From: Alloactinosynnema sp. L-07
GTDB lineage: Bacteria > Actinomycetota > Actinomycetes > Mycobacteriales > Pseudonocardiaceae
Length of the DNA: 64,000 nt
NCBI RefSeq assembly: GCF_900070365.1
Contig: NZ_LN850107.1
Location: 4,092,001-4,156,000, forward strand
Direction: 5' to 3'
Part shown: positions 19,501-30,528 of the stretch, piece by piece
Numbering within the stretch: the stretch's first letter is position 1
Layout of the letters: the number at the start of each line of letters is the position of its first letter
Program-made: the position numbers and the translations under genes
The notes under the pieces: model-generated
Told to the model about the DNA's origin: nothing
The model's input: only the letters and a program-made list of their open reading frames with translations
The model's database searches: none

Positions 19501-19830
19501 CGCGCCACCCACACTCGAGTCGCACCCTCGACTCCGGGTCCCGCGCGTCCACAGCCGGGCCGCGTCCCCGACTCCGGGTCCCGCGCGTCCACAGCCGGGC
19601 CGCGTCCCCGACTCCGGGTCCCGCGCGTCCACAGCCGGGCCGCGTCCCCGACTCCGGAGCCCGGGCCACCCACAGCCCGGCCGCACCACCCGACATCGAA
19701 ACCCGCGCCGCCCACATGCGACCCGCCGATACCAGTACCCATGCCACCCACAGCCGGGCCGCGTCCCCGACTCCGGACCCCGGGCCGCCCACAGGCGAGC
19801 CGCACCCGCCGACACCAGAACTCGCGCCGG
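19501..19830. repeat. 40-base tandem repeat (minisatellite-like) between ligA and the GNAT gene
   Basis: Units at 19541-19580, 19581-19620 and 19621-19660 are the same 40-base sequence head to tail; only the last few bases of the third differ. A degenerate unit precedes them (19501-19540), and related partial units recur to about 19830. Each unit begins CCGCGCGTCCACAGCCGGGC. A period of 40 is not a multiple of three, so no reading frame keeps its repeats, which argues against coding. The rest of the 557-base gap (19377-19933) shows the same C- and G-rich vocabulary and nothing else I can identify. Confidence 0.85.
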
Positions 19831-19933
19831 GCACGCCCGAGTCCGGGCCACCCGTGTTCACGCCGACCTTGCCTCCCCAGGTCTGGCCCACGCTGCCTGT
19901 GTCCGCATCGCAGCCGCAACTCATGCACTCACC

Positions 19934-22162
<2,229 letters not shown>

Positions 22163-22197
22163 TCACAGAGTAGCCAGGACCACTGACATCCGAGAGA

Positions 22198-22917
22198 TCA
22201 GCGAGCCAGCCTGTGGATAAGTTCGCGCAGCTCCAGTAGGTCGATGCCGTCGGTAGGGGCACTCGCCGCGGTCTCCACCCGGCGCAAGCGCTCGCCCGCC
22301 ATTCGCTCACCCAGCGTGGCATCCAGCGGAAGGAACGTCAGCGCCGTGCGCGCCTCAGGCGCGAGGTCGGCCAGCACCGGGTGATACACGGCCACGTCGA
22401 CCACGCCGTGCGCCTCATCGACCTGGGCGTGCACGCGCACGTCGGCGAGCCCTATCCGATGCGGTCCGAGATTGACGGTGACCTCGGTCGGGTCCGGGAC
22501 GGCCGGGACGGAGTCGTGGAACTCCCACAGGGGAGTATCCGGCGGGGCAAGCGCTTTCCACTCGTCGGTGAACGCCCGCAGCGCCGGATCCTCCTGGCCG
22601 CTCACCACGAACGCGTAGATCGCCCGGATGCCGCGCTCCAGCGAGAAGTGCAGGTCCGGGTGCAGGGCGGCGACCAGCTCGCACAGCTGGTTCTCCACCA
22701 GCTGCGGCTCGCCCTCGCCCAGCGCCGTGGCGATCTCGGGCAGCATGGCCTGCCAGTCGCACCAGAACTGCTCGGCGAGCGCCCTCGGATCCGGCGACGC
22801 GGGCGCTTCTGCCTGCCGCTTGCCGAACCAGCGGGCTAGCCGCCCGCCACTGACGGAATCACCTGGATCTCGGCGTCCGCCGCCACCGGCGCGTCCGCCC
22901 CGCCCAGATACCGGCAT
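22198..22917 (-). CDS. Conserved hypothetical protein, last gene of the sialidase/MoaD trio
   Basis: About 239 residues. The first 25 or so are Arg/Gly-rich and overlap the MoaD-like gene by 82 bases; from RLARWFGKRQAEAP onward it looks like a globular soluble protein (ALAEQFWCDWQAML, VTVNLGPHRIGLADV, HPVLADLAPEARTALTFLPLD). No domain is recognised. The only in-frame start early enough is ATG 22917, because no ATG, GTG or TTG occurs between the MoaD-like stop and the conserved-looking core, so the true start may be a rare codon near 22850. It lies between the MoaD-like gene and ligA. Confidence 0.65.
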   Translation of the reverse strand: MPVSGRGGRAGGGGRRDPGDSVSGGRLARWFGKRQAEAPASPDPRALAEQFWCDWQAMLPEIATALGEGEPQLVENQLCELVAALHPDLHFSLERGIRAIYAFVVSGQEDPALRAFTDEWKALAPPDTPLWEFHDSVPAVPDPTEVTVNLGPHRIGLADVRVHAQVDEAHGVVDVAVYHPVLADLAPEARTALTFLPLDATLGERMAGERLRRVETAASAPTDGIDLLELRELIHRLAR

Positions 22918-23120
22918 TCCTCTCCGTCCACATAGAAGTTCACATACCGCCGCAGTGCGCGGTTCTCGTCGCGTAGTCGTCGTCCCAGCCCGGGGTAGCG
23001 CTCCGCGACGACGTCGAGCACACCGGCCAGGGTAGCGGGCACGGGCGCGTCGAGTTCCAGCTTCGCCTGACCGTCCGCGATGGCCCTCAGGACACCCGGA
23101 AGCAGCACGGTGACCGCCAT
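22836..23120 (-). CDS. MoaD/ThiS-type ubiquitin-like sulfur carrier
   Basis: 94 residues with a beta-grasp pattern (AVTVLLPGVLRAIADGQ at the start, then FYVDGEECRYLGG) and a C-terminal Gly-Gly, the site that is adenylated and thiocarboxylated in sulfur carriers. No MoaE, ThiG or E1-like gene is adjacent, so it is not obviously part of molybdopterin or thiamine synthesis. Its ATG overlaps the stop of the sialidase-like gene by one base. The pairing of a MoaD-like protein with a BNR-repeat protein recurs in actinobacteria as I remember it, but its purpose is unknown to me. Confidence 0.8.
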   Translation of the reverse strand: MAVTVLLPGVLRAIADGQAKLELDAPVPATLAGVLDVVAERYPGLGRRLRDENRALRRYVNFYVDGEECRYLGGADAPVAADAEIQVIPSVAGG

Positions 23121-24205
23121 CAGATCACCGCGGCCCGCACCGACAGCACATCAGGCAGGTGGGCCGCCACGAGCGTCCAGCTATCCCCTTCGTCGCGGCT
23201 GGCGTACACCTCACCGGAGCGTGAGCCGAAGTAGACCCCGGCCGGGTCGGCGTCGTCGGCGCACATCGCGTCGCGCATCACCGCGGTCCAGAACCCCTCG
23301 TCTGGCAGACCTTTGGTGAGCGCGGTCCACGTCGAGCCCGCGTCGTCGCTGCGGTAGACGCGGCAGCGTCCGTCCGGCGGGAAACGCATCGCGTCGGCGG
23401 TCAGCGGGAAGGTGTAGATCGTCTCCGGGCGGTGCGGGTGCACGACCATCGGGAAGCCGAAGTCGCTGGGCAGACCGTCCGCGATGGACTTCCACGTGTG
23501 CCCGCTGTCGTCGCTGCGATAGACACCGTGGTGGTTCTGCGCGAAGAACTGGTCCGGCCGGTCGGGGTGCTGGGCGATCTTGTGCACGCACTGCCCGAAC
23601 ACGGGAAACGGGTCGGGCAGGAAGTAGGCCTTGATGCCTTCGTTGCTCGCCTCGAACGACTCCCCACCATTGGTGCTCACGTACACACCGCCGGTCGACA
23701 TCGCCACCGTCAGCCGGTTCGAGTCGGTCGGGTGCGGGATCACCGAGTGCACGGCCATGCCGCCGAAGCCGGGGGTCCACTGCTCGCGGTGCGGGTGGTC
23801 CCACAGGCCGCGGACCAGCTCGTAGTTCTTCCCGCCGTCGGTCGACCTGAACAACGCCGACGGCTCGACGCCCGCGTAGACCAGGTCGGGCTCGGTCTCC
23901 GGCCCCGGCGCGAGCTGCCACACCCTGGCCAGGGCCGTGTCGGTGTCCTCGGGGAACGCGACCGGCGCGTGGTCGGGCTCCGACCAGGTCGCGCCGAGGT
24001 CGTCGCTGACCGCGACGCTCGGGCCCCAGTGCTCCGAGGTGACCGCCGCGAGCAGGCGCGGTGTGTCCCGGCGGGTGTCGATCGCCACGGCGTAGACGTC
24101 GGTCATCGGATGGTGTGGACCGGTGACCTCCCAGTCGGCACCCGAGTTCGTCGCGAGGAACAGGCCCTTGCGCGTACCGATCGCGAGCAACACCTTCTGC
24201 GTCAT
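23120..24205 (-). CDS. BNR/Asp-box (sialidase-like) beta-propeller protein
   Basis: 361 residues without a signal peptide. Asp-box motifs of the S-x-D-x-G-x-T-W type recur: VSDDLGATWSE, RSTDGGKNYE, VSTNGGESFE, RSDDSGHTWKS, RSDDAGSTWTA and ASRDEGDSWT, giving about six to seven blades. The N-terminus (KVLLAIGTRKGLFLATN) is the first blade. Asp boxes occur in sialidases and in many non-enzymatic propellers, and the arginine triad of true sialidases is not evident. It is therefore better read as a propeller scaffold or unknown enzyme, coupled to the MoaD-like gene. Confidence 0.8.
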   Translation of the reverse strand: MTQKVLLAIGTRKGLFLATNSGADWEVTGPHHPMTDVYAVAIDTRRDTPRLLAAVTSEHWGPSVAVSDDLGATWSEPDHAPVAFPEDTDTALARVWQLAPGPETEPDLVYAGVEPSALFRSTDGGKNYELVRGLWDHPHREQWTPGFGGMAVHSVIPHPTDSNRLTVAMSTGGVYVSTNGGESFEASNEGIKAYFLPDPFPVFGQCVHKIAQHPDRPDQFFAQNHHGVYRSDDSGHTWKSIADGLPSDFGFPMVVHPHRPETIYTFPLTADAMRFPPDGRCRVYRSDDAGSTWTALTKGLPDEGFWTAVMRDAMCADDADPAGVYFGSRSGEVYASRDEGDSWTLVAAHLPDVLSVRAAVI

Positions 24206-24274
24206 CTCTGCCTCCCCTTGAAGTGACGCCGGCCACGTTACGCCCGGGGACCGACAGCGGCCAGATTCCGCCGT

Positions 24275-25312
24275 CTACCAGGACTCCGGCGGCTCCACGA
24301 ACGCCTTGCCCACGTCGCGCGCGATCGCCATGGCCCGGCGTGCCCACGCCGCCGACGCGCCCGCCAGCCCGCAGGTCGAGGTCGCGACCGCGTGCGAGCC
24401 CAGGATCGAGCGGGGAAACCCGAGGCGGTCGACCAGCCGCAACGCCGGGTCCGCCGCGGCCCGCAACGTGGGCGCGTCGCGCGGGTCGGTGCTCGGAAGC
24501 AGGCCCAGGAACAACACCACGCCCGCGTCCCACGCCTCGCCGATCTCGTCGGACAGCGCGGCCGGGATGCCGTCGAGCAGGGTCGCGTCGATGGCCAGGG
24601 CACCCGCGCCCGCCTCGCGCAGCAGCGCCACCGGGGGCCGGGGCGCGCAGCAGTGCACGATCACCGGATGGTCGGTGGCCGACCGCGCGGCGTCGATCAC
24701 GGCCGCCAGGGTGTCCCGCGCCTCCGGCTCGGCGACCGCGGGGACCATGCCGAATCCCGACGGCGTGGGCAGCGCGCCCGCCAACACGGTCGGCAGGCTG
24801 GGCTCATCGAGCTGGACGACCACGTTCGCCCCGGTCCGCCGACGAATCTCGGCGACGTGCTCGCGCAATCCCTCCGACAGCGACTCGGTGAACTCGCGAA
24901 GGGCGCCGCGGTCGGTCAGCACGCGGTGTCCCCGCGGCAACTCGATCCCAGACATCAGCGTCCACGGGCCGGTGACCTGCACCTTCAGCACCTTGGGCGC
25001 CTCGCCCGCGCGACCGACGGCCTCCTCGATGGCGTCGAGGTCGCGGCGCAGATGGTCGACGCCGCGCCGGTGGTCGATCCCGGGCCGCGCGGTGACCCGG
25101 TAGCCCGAAGGCACGAATTCGACGGCCAGGTCGACCAGCAGAGCGGCGGTCCGGCCGATCATGTCCGCGCCGAGGCCGCGGGCGGGAAGCTCGGGCAGGT
25201 GCGGCAGGTCGGGCAGCTCGCCGAGGACGACGGTGGCGGCCTCCATCGGGTCGTCGCCGGGCAGCGATCCGATTCCGGTGGCGGATCCGGGCGGCCATGG
25301 TGCGTTCGTCAC
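24275..25312 (-). CDS. MetE-like (cobalamin-independent methionine synthase family) protein
   Basis: About 345 residues, half the length of true MetE, matching the C-terminal catalytic barrel and the mycobacterial Rv3015c type. Visible marks are GIGSLPGDDPMEAA at the N-terminus, VQVTGPWTLMSGIE, VQLDEPSLPTVL, and possible zinc ligands in VIVHCCAPRPP and in STCGLAG near the C-terminus. Those would bind a thiol substrate and zinc. Whether it methylates homocysteine is not known for this branch. GTG 25312 starts the protein at TNAPWPPGSATGIGS; an upstream start at 25348 would overlap the dehydratase promoter. Confidence 0.75.
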   Translation of the reverse strand: MTNAPWPPGSATGIGSLPGDDPMEAATVVLGELPDLPHLPELPARGLGADMIGRTAALLVDLAVEFVPSGYRVTARPGIDHRRGVDHLRRDLDAIEEAVGRAGEAPKVLKVQVTGPWTLMSGIELPRGHRVLTDRGALREFTESLSEGLREHVAEIRRRTGANVVVQLDEPSLPTVLAGALPTPSGFGMVPAVAEPEARDTLAAVIDAARSATDHPVIVHCCAPRPPVALLREAGAGALAIDATLLDGIPAALSDEIGEAWDAGVVLFLGLLPSTDPRDAPTLRAAADPALRLVDRLGFPRSILGSHAVATSTCGLAGASAAWARRAMAIARDVGKAFVEPPESW

Positions 25313-25366
25313 CTGTGCAGTCTGGTGGATCCGACTCGCCGACCGCACATCCGGTTAGCATGACTC

Positions 25367-26257
25367 GTGGACCACCGTGACGTCATCGCCGCCGCCGACC
25401 GCATCGCGCCCTATGCCCGCCGCACGCCCCTGCTTCGCTCCGAAGTGGACGGTCGGCCGCTGGTCATGAAGCTGGAACACCTCCAGCGGACCGGATCGTT
25501 CAAGTTCCGCGGCGCGCTCAACGCCCTGCTTGGCGGGGATCGGCCGGACTCGGTGGTCACGGCGTCCGGGGGCAACCACGGCCTCGCGGTGGCGACGGCG
25601 GCGCGCGTCCTGGGCATCCCGGCCACCGTCTATGTCCCACGCACCGCTCCCCCCGCCAAGGTCCGCCGGATCGAGGCGGCCGGGGCGAAGCTGATCCAAC
25701 TCGGTGAGTCCTATGGCGAGGCGAGCGCGGCCGCGCTGGCCGACGCCGAGGAGTCACACGCGCTGTATCTGCCCGCGTACGACCATCCGCTGGTGATCGC
25801 GGGCCAGGGCACGTGCGCGGCGGAAGTCGTGGCCGAGGCGCCCGATGTCGACACGATGGTGGTCGCTGTCGGCGGCGGCGGACTCGCCGCCGGGACGGCC
25901 TTGGGCGGGCAGCGACCGGTCGTGGCCGTGGAACCGGAGAACTGCCAGGCCATGCACAACGCGTTCGCCGCGGGCCACCCGGTCGACTCCGCGGTCGACT
26001 CGGTCGCGGCCTCCGCACTGGGCGCGACGCGTGCGGGCGAGCTGACCTACGGCGTGTTACGCGCGGCGGGAGCGACGTCGGTGCTGGTCAGCGACACCGA
26101 GCTGCTCGCGGCCAGGGACCGGCTTTGGGACGAGTTCCGCCTCGCGGTCGAGCCCGCGGCCGCCGTGCCGTTCGCCGCGTGGCTCGCCGGGCGCGTGCCC
26201 GGCGAGCTCGCGTGCGTGATCGTCTGCGGCGCGAACACCGACTGGACGCCCAGCTAG
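25367..26257 (+). CDS. PLP-dependent serine/threonine dehydratase
   Basis: 296 residues of fold-type II PLP enzyme. The cofactor Lys is in RTGSFKFRGALNALL, the substrate loop is TASGGNHGLAVATAA and the phosphate-binding glycine loop is AVGGGGLAAGTA. It lacks the regulatory ACT tail of biosynthetic IlvA, so it resembles catabolic or housekeeping threonine/serine ammonia-lyases, which release 2-oxobutyrate or pyruvate. A serine racemase is possible too. The GTG start at 25367 is divergent from the MetE-like gene with a 54-base gap. Confidence 0.85.
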   Translation: MDHRDVIAAADRIAPYARRTPLLRSEVDGRPLVMKLEHLQRTGSFKFRGALNALLGGDRPDSVVTASGGNHGLAVATAARVLGIPATVYVPRTAPPAKVRRIEAAGAKLIQLGESYGEASAAALADAEESHALYLPAYDHPLVIAGQGTCAAEVVAEAPDVDTMVVAVGGGGLAAGTALGGQRPVVAVEPENCQAMHNAFAAGHPVDSAVDSVAASALGATRAGELTYGVLRAAGATSVLVSDTELLAARDRLWDEFRLAVEPAAAVPFAAWLAGRVPGELACVIVCGANTDWTPS

Positions 26258-26289
26258 TGCTGGCTCCGTCCGCAGGCACTCCCCCGGCG

Positions 26290-26516
26290 GCGGAGGGGGC
26301 GGGGGCGACACGATCGTGAGCGTCGGCAGCTGGGCAGTGGTCACCTGGTCGTTCTCCCACCTGGTGTAGGTCGCGGTGACCGACAAGGGCCCGAGGGGCA
26401 GATCCGTCCGCCCGCCAAGGACACCGACACCGGGACCTGGCTGATCGTGGGCGAATCCGTGATCAGCGCGGGCCGTACCGGTGAGATCCCGGTGCCCTTC
26501 GCCGCTTACCGCTAGT
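26290..26516 (+). pseudogene. Possible decayed gene fragment
   Basis: Plus-strand text that looks protein-like but is broken. One frame reads DTIVSVGSWAVVTW and SFSHLV, then a TAG, then VAVTDKG. After a one-base shift it continues as IRPPAKDTDTGTWLIVGES and GEIPVPFAAYR before a stop. The two halves use codons like real genes, and the join falls in a C/G-rich string. I do not know the family. It occupies most of the 272 bases between the convergent dehydratase and ABC permease genes. Confidence 0.35.
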
Positions 26517-26529
26517 GCCTGTCAGACGC

Positions 26530-27831
26530 CTAGGCGCGCATCACCGTCGCGATCGGGATTCGGGCGGCCCGGATCGCGGGCAGCAGACCGCCGAGGACCC
26601 CAGCGGCCAAGCCTGCGATTACCCCGGCTATGCCCGCCTGCCAGGGGAAATCGACGCCCTCCAGCATCTGGAAGCGGCCGCCGAGAACTGATCCGGCCAG
26701 CTTCAGGCCGACGATGCCCGTCCCGACCGCGGCCGCCGCTGTCAGCAATCCGATGATCAGCGTCTCGGCCAGGACGATGCCCGCTAACAACAGCCGCGGC
26801 GTGCCCACGGCTCGGCGAAGCGCGAACTCCTCGATCCGCTCACCGACCGTGGCGAGCCCGACGTTGAGGATTCCGGCGACTCCGATGAGCAGCACGAGCG
26901 CCGCCATCGCGAGGAAGATCAGTTTCATGAGCCGCAGCTCGGACTCGATCTCCTTGCGCGCTTCGACCGGATAGCTGTGCATCTGCTCGGCGTCCGCCCC
27001 CCGGGCGATCAGCCGGGCTTTGATCGTCTGCTCGACGTCGGTGGCCTCCGGGCGCAGGAAGATCGACATGTAGCCGCGACCGTCCGACGGGCCGTTCGAC
27101 GTCCAAGTCGCCAGTTCGTCGGCCCGGACGTAGGCGACCGGCCCCGAGTCACCGTCGTGGATCACACCGAGGATGCGCGGCGTCGGGTTGGCCGCCCCGG
27201 AAGCGCGCAGCTCCGCTGGGATTCGGTACTGGGTCAGCGCCGCGGCGGCCTCGCGATTGAGGACCAGCCCCGGCGACATCGAGGGCTCGCCGGTGAAGTC
27301 CAGCCACCGGCCCGCCTCCTGCCGGAACGGCCGGAACTCGCGGATGTCGCCGGTGAGGCCGATCAGCCGCATCTCGATGGCCTGGCCGGGCGGTGGGGGA
27401 TCGCCTTCCAGCTTTTCCTCGCGGCAGCCGTTCTGGTCGCAAATCATGTTCGGGCCGCCATACCCGCCTTGGCCGGCGTACTTGAGTGGGGAACCGCCGG
27501 GGTTGATCGGCGCCACCCGAGGCTCACCGATGATCCCCATCGTGCTGATCGCGGCGACCGCGTCGGATCGGCCGGTCAGGACCTCGGTCACGACCGGGCC
27601 GGTCGTGGCGTCGGTCGGGAGTTGGAGTACGCGAGTGCCGTCCTTGCCCATGGTCAGCTCGATGTCCGAGAGCATCGCGCGGTTGGCGATCTCCGCGCTG
27701 GCCTGGACCGCCACCACGGCGAGAACACCCAGGAACAGGCTGATCATGGACAGGAACGTGCGCAGCTTGCGCGCGCGGATGCCCTGGCCGCCGATGATCA
27801 GCGCCGAGCGGAAACGTCCGGAGAGCGCCAT
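26530..27831 (-). CDS. MacB/FtsX-type ABC transporter permease
   Basis: 433 residues. An N-terminal membrane segment (LRTFLSMISLFLGVLAVVAV) is followed by a large extracytoplasmic domain of about 240 residues and three C-terminal membrane spans (around LIFLAMAALVLLIGVAGILNV, a middle span, and one ending at the C-terminus). This is the MacB/FtsX layout, which moves substrate in the periplasm or outer face without a transmembrane channel. The start overlaps the ATPase stop by one base. It forms a three-gene unit with the ATPase and the lipoprotein adaptor upstream. Confidence 0.9.
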   Translation of the reverse strand: MALSGRFRSALIIGGQGIRARKLRTFLSMISLFLGVLAVVAVQASAEIANRAMLSDIELTMGKDGTRVLQLPTDATTGPVVTEVLTGRSDAVAAISTMGIIGEPRVAPINPGGSPLKYAGQGGYGGPNMICDQNGCREEKLEGDPPPPGQAIEMRLIGLTGDIREFRPFRQEAGRWLDFTGEPSMSPGLVLNREAAAALTQYRIPAELRASGAANPTPRILGVIHDGDSGPVAYVRADELATWTSNGPSDGRGYMSIFLRPEATDVEQTIKARLIARGADAEQMHSYPVEARKEIESELRLMKLIFLAMAALVLLIGVAGILNVGLATVGERIEEFALRRAVGTPRLLLAGIVLAETLIIGLLTAAAAVGTGIVGLKLAGSVLGGRFQMLEGVDFPWQAGIAGVIAGLAAGVLGGLLPAIRAARIPIATVMRA

Positions 27832-28520
27832 CAGAGGTGCCCTCCTTGGACGAGCTTGCCGTCGGAGAGCCGCACGACGCGGTTCATCCGGTTGGCGTGC
27901 GCGTGGTCGTGGGTGACCAGGATCAGCCCGCAGCCGCGGGTTGTCGCCGAGTGGAGAACCTCGATGACCAGCGCGCCGGTCTCGGTGTCGAGCGCACCGG
28001 TCGGTTCGTCGGCAAGCAGGATCTTCGGCTCACGAACCAGCGCGCGGGCGATCGCGACGCGCTGCTGTTCGCCACCGGACAAACGCGGCGGTTTGTGCTT
28101 GGCCAGATGGGCGATGCCGACCAGGTCCAGCGCGGCAAGGACCTTCGCCTTGCGCTTGCGCCGCGCCGCCCAGCCCTGTCCGTTCACCAGGGCCATCGCG
28201 ACGTTCTGCGCGGCGGTGAGGTGCTTGAGCAGGAAGAACCGCTGGAAGACGAAGCCGAACTCGTCGCTGCGCAGCCGGGCCGCGCGCCGCTCGGACAGCT
28301 TGGTGATGTCCTGACCGCCGAGCAGATAGCGGCCGCCGTCGGGCCTGTCGAACAGGCCGATGAGGCTGAGCAACGTGCTCTTGCCGGAACCGGATCGGCC
28401 CAGGATCGCCACGCTATCGCCGCCGCGGACAGTGAGGTCGACGCCGGAGAGGATCGAGCGGGGCTCGCCTTGGCCTTTGAGTGTCTTGCAGAGCCCGGTC
28501 AGTTCGATGAGCGGCGTCAT
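27831..28520 (-). CDS. ABC transporter ATP-binding protein (MacB/LolD type)
   Basis: 229 residues with Walker A GRSGSGKST, signature LSGGEQQRVAIAR, Walker B ILLADEPTGALD and the H-loop VTHDHAHANR. The pattern is that of the LolD/MacB ATPases. The start is ATG 28520, one base after the adaptor stop, and its own stop overlaps the permease start. It powers the permease encoded next. Confidence 0.92.
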   Translation of the reverse strand: MTPLIELTGLCKTLKGQGEPRSILSGVDLTVRGGDSVAILGRSGSGKSTLLSLIGLFDRPDGGRYLLGGQDITKLSERRAARLRSDEFGFVFQRFFLLKHLTAAQNVAMALVNGQGWAARRKRKAKVLAALDLVGIAHLAKHKPPRLSGGEQQRVAIARALVREPKILLADEPTGALDTETGALVIEVLHSATTRGCGLILVTHDHAHANRMNRVVRLSDGKLVQGGHL

Positions 28521-28521
28521 G

Positions 28522-29526
28522 TCAGCCCCCCATGGCGGGCGAGGGACCACCCTGCTGTGGTGGGGCGGGCGGCAGGTTCGGCCCCGGCACGGCGAGAGTC
28601 TCGTCGCCGGTCAAGCCGGACTTGATCTGCACGACCCGACCGTCGGTCAGGCCTAGAACAACGTCCTTGACCTGTCGCTGACCGTCAGGACTGATGACCT
28701 CGACCTTGCCCGCGCCCTGCTTGCCCGCCACCGCCTCGACCGGCGCGACCACCGCGCCCTTGACGGACTCGGTCACCACCTCGATCGTCGCGGCGGCGCC
28801 GTTGATCAGCTTCACGTCGGCGGGCGCGGTGCAGACCAGGCGCATCCCGGTGGCCTCGGACGGCTGGCGTGAGTCCTTCGGCTGCTCGGGCGTGGGCTGC
28901 GGCGCGGCCGGTTTGGCGTTCGGGTCCGCCGGGTTGGGCTGCGGGGCGACCGGCGGCGCGGGCGGCTCCGGGATGGCACCCGCCGGAAGCGCGGCGATGG
29001 TGCCGAGCACGGCGCAGTCGAACGGGCCGGGGCCGCTCTTGATCTGCGCGCGCACCGAGGTCAGCGTGTCGGAGAGCTGGTAGGCCTGCGCACCGTCGAT
29101 GTCGGCGACGATGCCGTAGCCGCCGTACTTGGCCGAGACCACGGGCATCCCCGCGGTGACCGTGCTCTTGTCGCCCACGAGCCGACCGGCGAAGACCGAT
29201 CCCGCCGGGACGTCGAGGTTCGTCGGCTTGCCCGCCGCCCAGACCGCGCCCGCGCGGGTCGGCTTGGTCGGCGTGCCTGCCTGCTCTTTGACGTCGACGT
29301 AGCGCACCTGCCCGTTGAGCGGCGCCACCAGGCCGAAGATGGGATTGAGCGTGACCTTGCCAGTCAGGCTGACCTTGTTGGTCAGGTCCTGGCGGGTGAG
29401 TTTGGCCGTGGTCATCGTCGTCCCGCGCTCCGCGAGGCCAGGCGTCGGCGCGGCGGATTCGGTCGCGGAACAGCCGACCGTGGTTATCAGAACGGCGATG
29501 AGCGCCGCGCACATGCGTGTGTTCAC
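28522..29526 (-). CDS. Lipoprotein adaptor of the MacAB-like exporter
   Basis: 334 residues. The signal peptide ends in a lipobox-like TTVGC at about Cys20, so the protein would be lipid-anchored outside the membrane. A KLTRQDLTNKVSLTGKV strand and a barrel-sandwich-type region follow, then a Pro-rich insert (AIPEPPAPPVAPQPNPADPN) near residues 190-225, then a beta domain (APVEAVAGKQGAGKVEVIS). It matches RND/MacA-type periplasmic adaptor proteins. GTG 29526 is preferred because it places the signal sequence at the N-terminus. It lies 41 bases downstream of a LysR gene on the same strand. Confidence 0.8.
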   Translation of the reverse strand: MNTRMCAALIAVLITTVGCSATESAAPTPGLAERGTTMTTAKLTRQDLTNKVSLTGKVTLNPIFGLVAPLNGQVRYVDVKEQAGTPTKPTRAGAVWAAGKPTNLDVPAGSVFAGRLVGDKSTVTAGMPVVSAKYGGYGIVADIDGAQAYQLSDTLTSVRAQIKSGPGPFDCAVLGTIAALPAGAIPEPPAPPVAPQPNPADPNAKPAAPQPTPEQPKDSRQPSEATGMRLVCTAPADVKLINGAAATIEVVTESVKGAVVAPVEAVAGKQGAGKVEVISPDGQRQVKDVVLGLTDGRVVQIKSGLTGDETLAVPGPNLPPAPPQQGGPSPAMGG

Positions 29527-29567
29527 CGGTACCCCCAGAGAGTCGAATTGCCCGGTACCCACACAGT

Positions 29568-30485
29568 CTATACATGCAGTGAATAGTGATGTTGAACCCA
29601 CTGCTGACATGCGGTTTCGACGAACGCGCGAACCGACGGCTTGCGCGCGCTCTCCTCACGCCACACCGCGAAGATCCGCCGCGACATGCCCGGCTCGATG
29701 GGCCGGATCCGAACACCCTCCGGAATCTGATCACCCGCTAGGCGAGGTATCAACGCCACCCCGAGCCCGGCGGCGACCATCGCCAGCTGGGTAGGGAACT
29801 CGCCTGCCTGGTGGACGATGTTCGGCTCCTGACCAGACCGGCGAACGGTGCTCACCAGCCAGTCGTGACAGATCGTCCCAGCCGTCGAGGCGATCCACCG
29901 CTCCTCGGCCAGGTCGGAGGGGGTCACGGTGGGTGCGTCGGCCAGCGGGTGCGCGGCGGGGAGCGCCACGTCGACCGGGTCCTGGCCGATGTCGCGCGAC
30001 CGCATCCGCTCAGGGGTGGCGATAGGCACGTTGACCCAGTCCTGCGCGATGGCGAGGTCCACGTCGCCCCGCCCGAGCTGGGCGATGGCGTCGTACGGCT
30101 CGACCTCCAGCAGACGAAGGCGCAACCGCGGATACCGCTCGTTCATCGCGACGGCGACCGCAGGCAGCAGGCCGCGCACGGCGGTGGGGAACGCGGCCAC
30201 GGTGAATTCGCCCAGCACCTCCCCACGGCGCTCATCGAGGTCGGCCTCGGCCTCCTCGACCGCTCCGAGGATCCGCTCGGCATGCCGGGCGAGCAACTTG
30301 CCCTCCTCAGTCAGCCGCACTCGCCGACCGTGGCGCTCGATCAGGGCGCACCGGGCCTCCCGCTCAAGTTTCGCCATCTGCTGCGAGACAGCGGACGGCG
30401 TCAGGTGCAGGAGTTCGGCCGCCGCCGCGAGCGTGCCTTGATCGGCGACGGTCCGCAGGACGCGCAGTCTGACCAGATCGAACAT
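29568..30485 (-). CDS. LysR family transcriptional regulator
   Basis: 305 residues. The N-terminal winged helix-turn-helix (residues 1-60) carries AAAAELLHLTPSAVSQQMAKL. The effector-binding domain runs from about residue 90, with GEFTVAAFPTAVRGLLPAV, to the C-terminus. It is immediately upstream of the exporter operon on the same strand, so it may be cotranscribed and may regulate it. LysR genes are more usually divergent from their targets, so the link is only positional. The inducer is unknown. Confidence 0.9.
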   Translation of the reverse strand: MFDLVRLRVLRTVADQGTLAAAAELLHLTPSAVSQQMAKLEREARCALIERHGRRVRLTEEGKLLARHAERILGAVEEAEADLDERRGEVLGEFTVAAFPTAVRGLLPAVAVAMNERYPRLRLRLLEVEPYDAIAQLGRGDVDLAIAQDWVNVPIATPERMRSRDIGQDPVDVALPAAHPLADAPTVTPSDLAEERWIASTAGTICHDWLVSTVRRSGQEPNIVHQAGEFPTQLAMVAAGLGVALIPRLAGDQIPEGVRIRPIEPGMSRRIFAVWREESARKPSVRAFVETACQQWVQHHYSLHV

Positions 30486-30528
30486 GAAGCAAGGCTAACG
30501 CTTTGGCTGCCCGATAGATTATGCCGCT

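Noticed and set aside
19541..19660. CRISPR array at the 40-base repeats
   Set aside because: The units are contiguous with no spacers, and no cas genes are present.
26530..29526. Heme or bacteriocin transporter
   Set aside because: No substrate gene is adjacent; the lipoprotein adaptor and MacB/FtsX layout only support a generic exporter.
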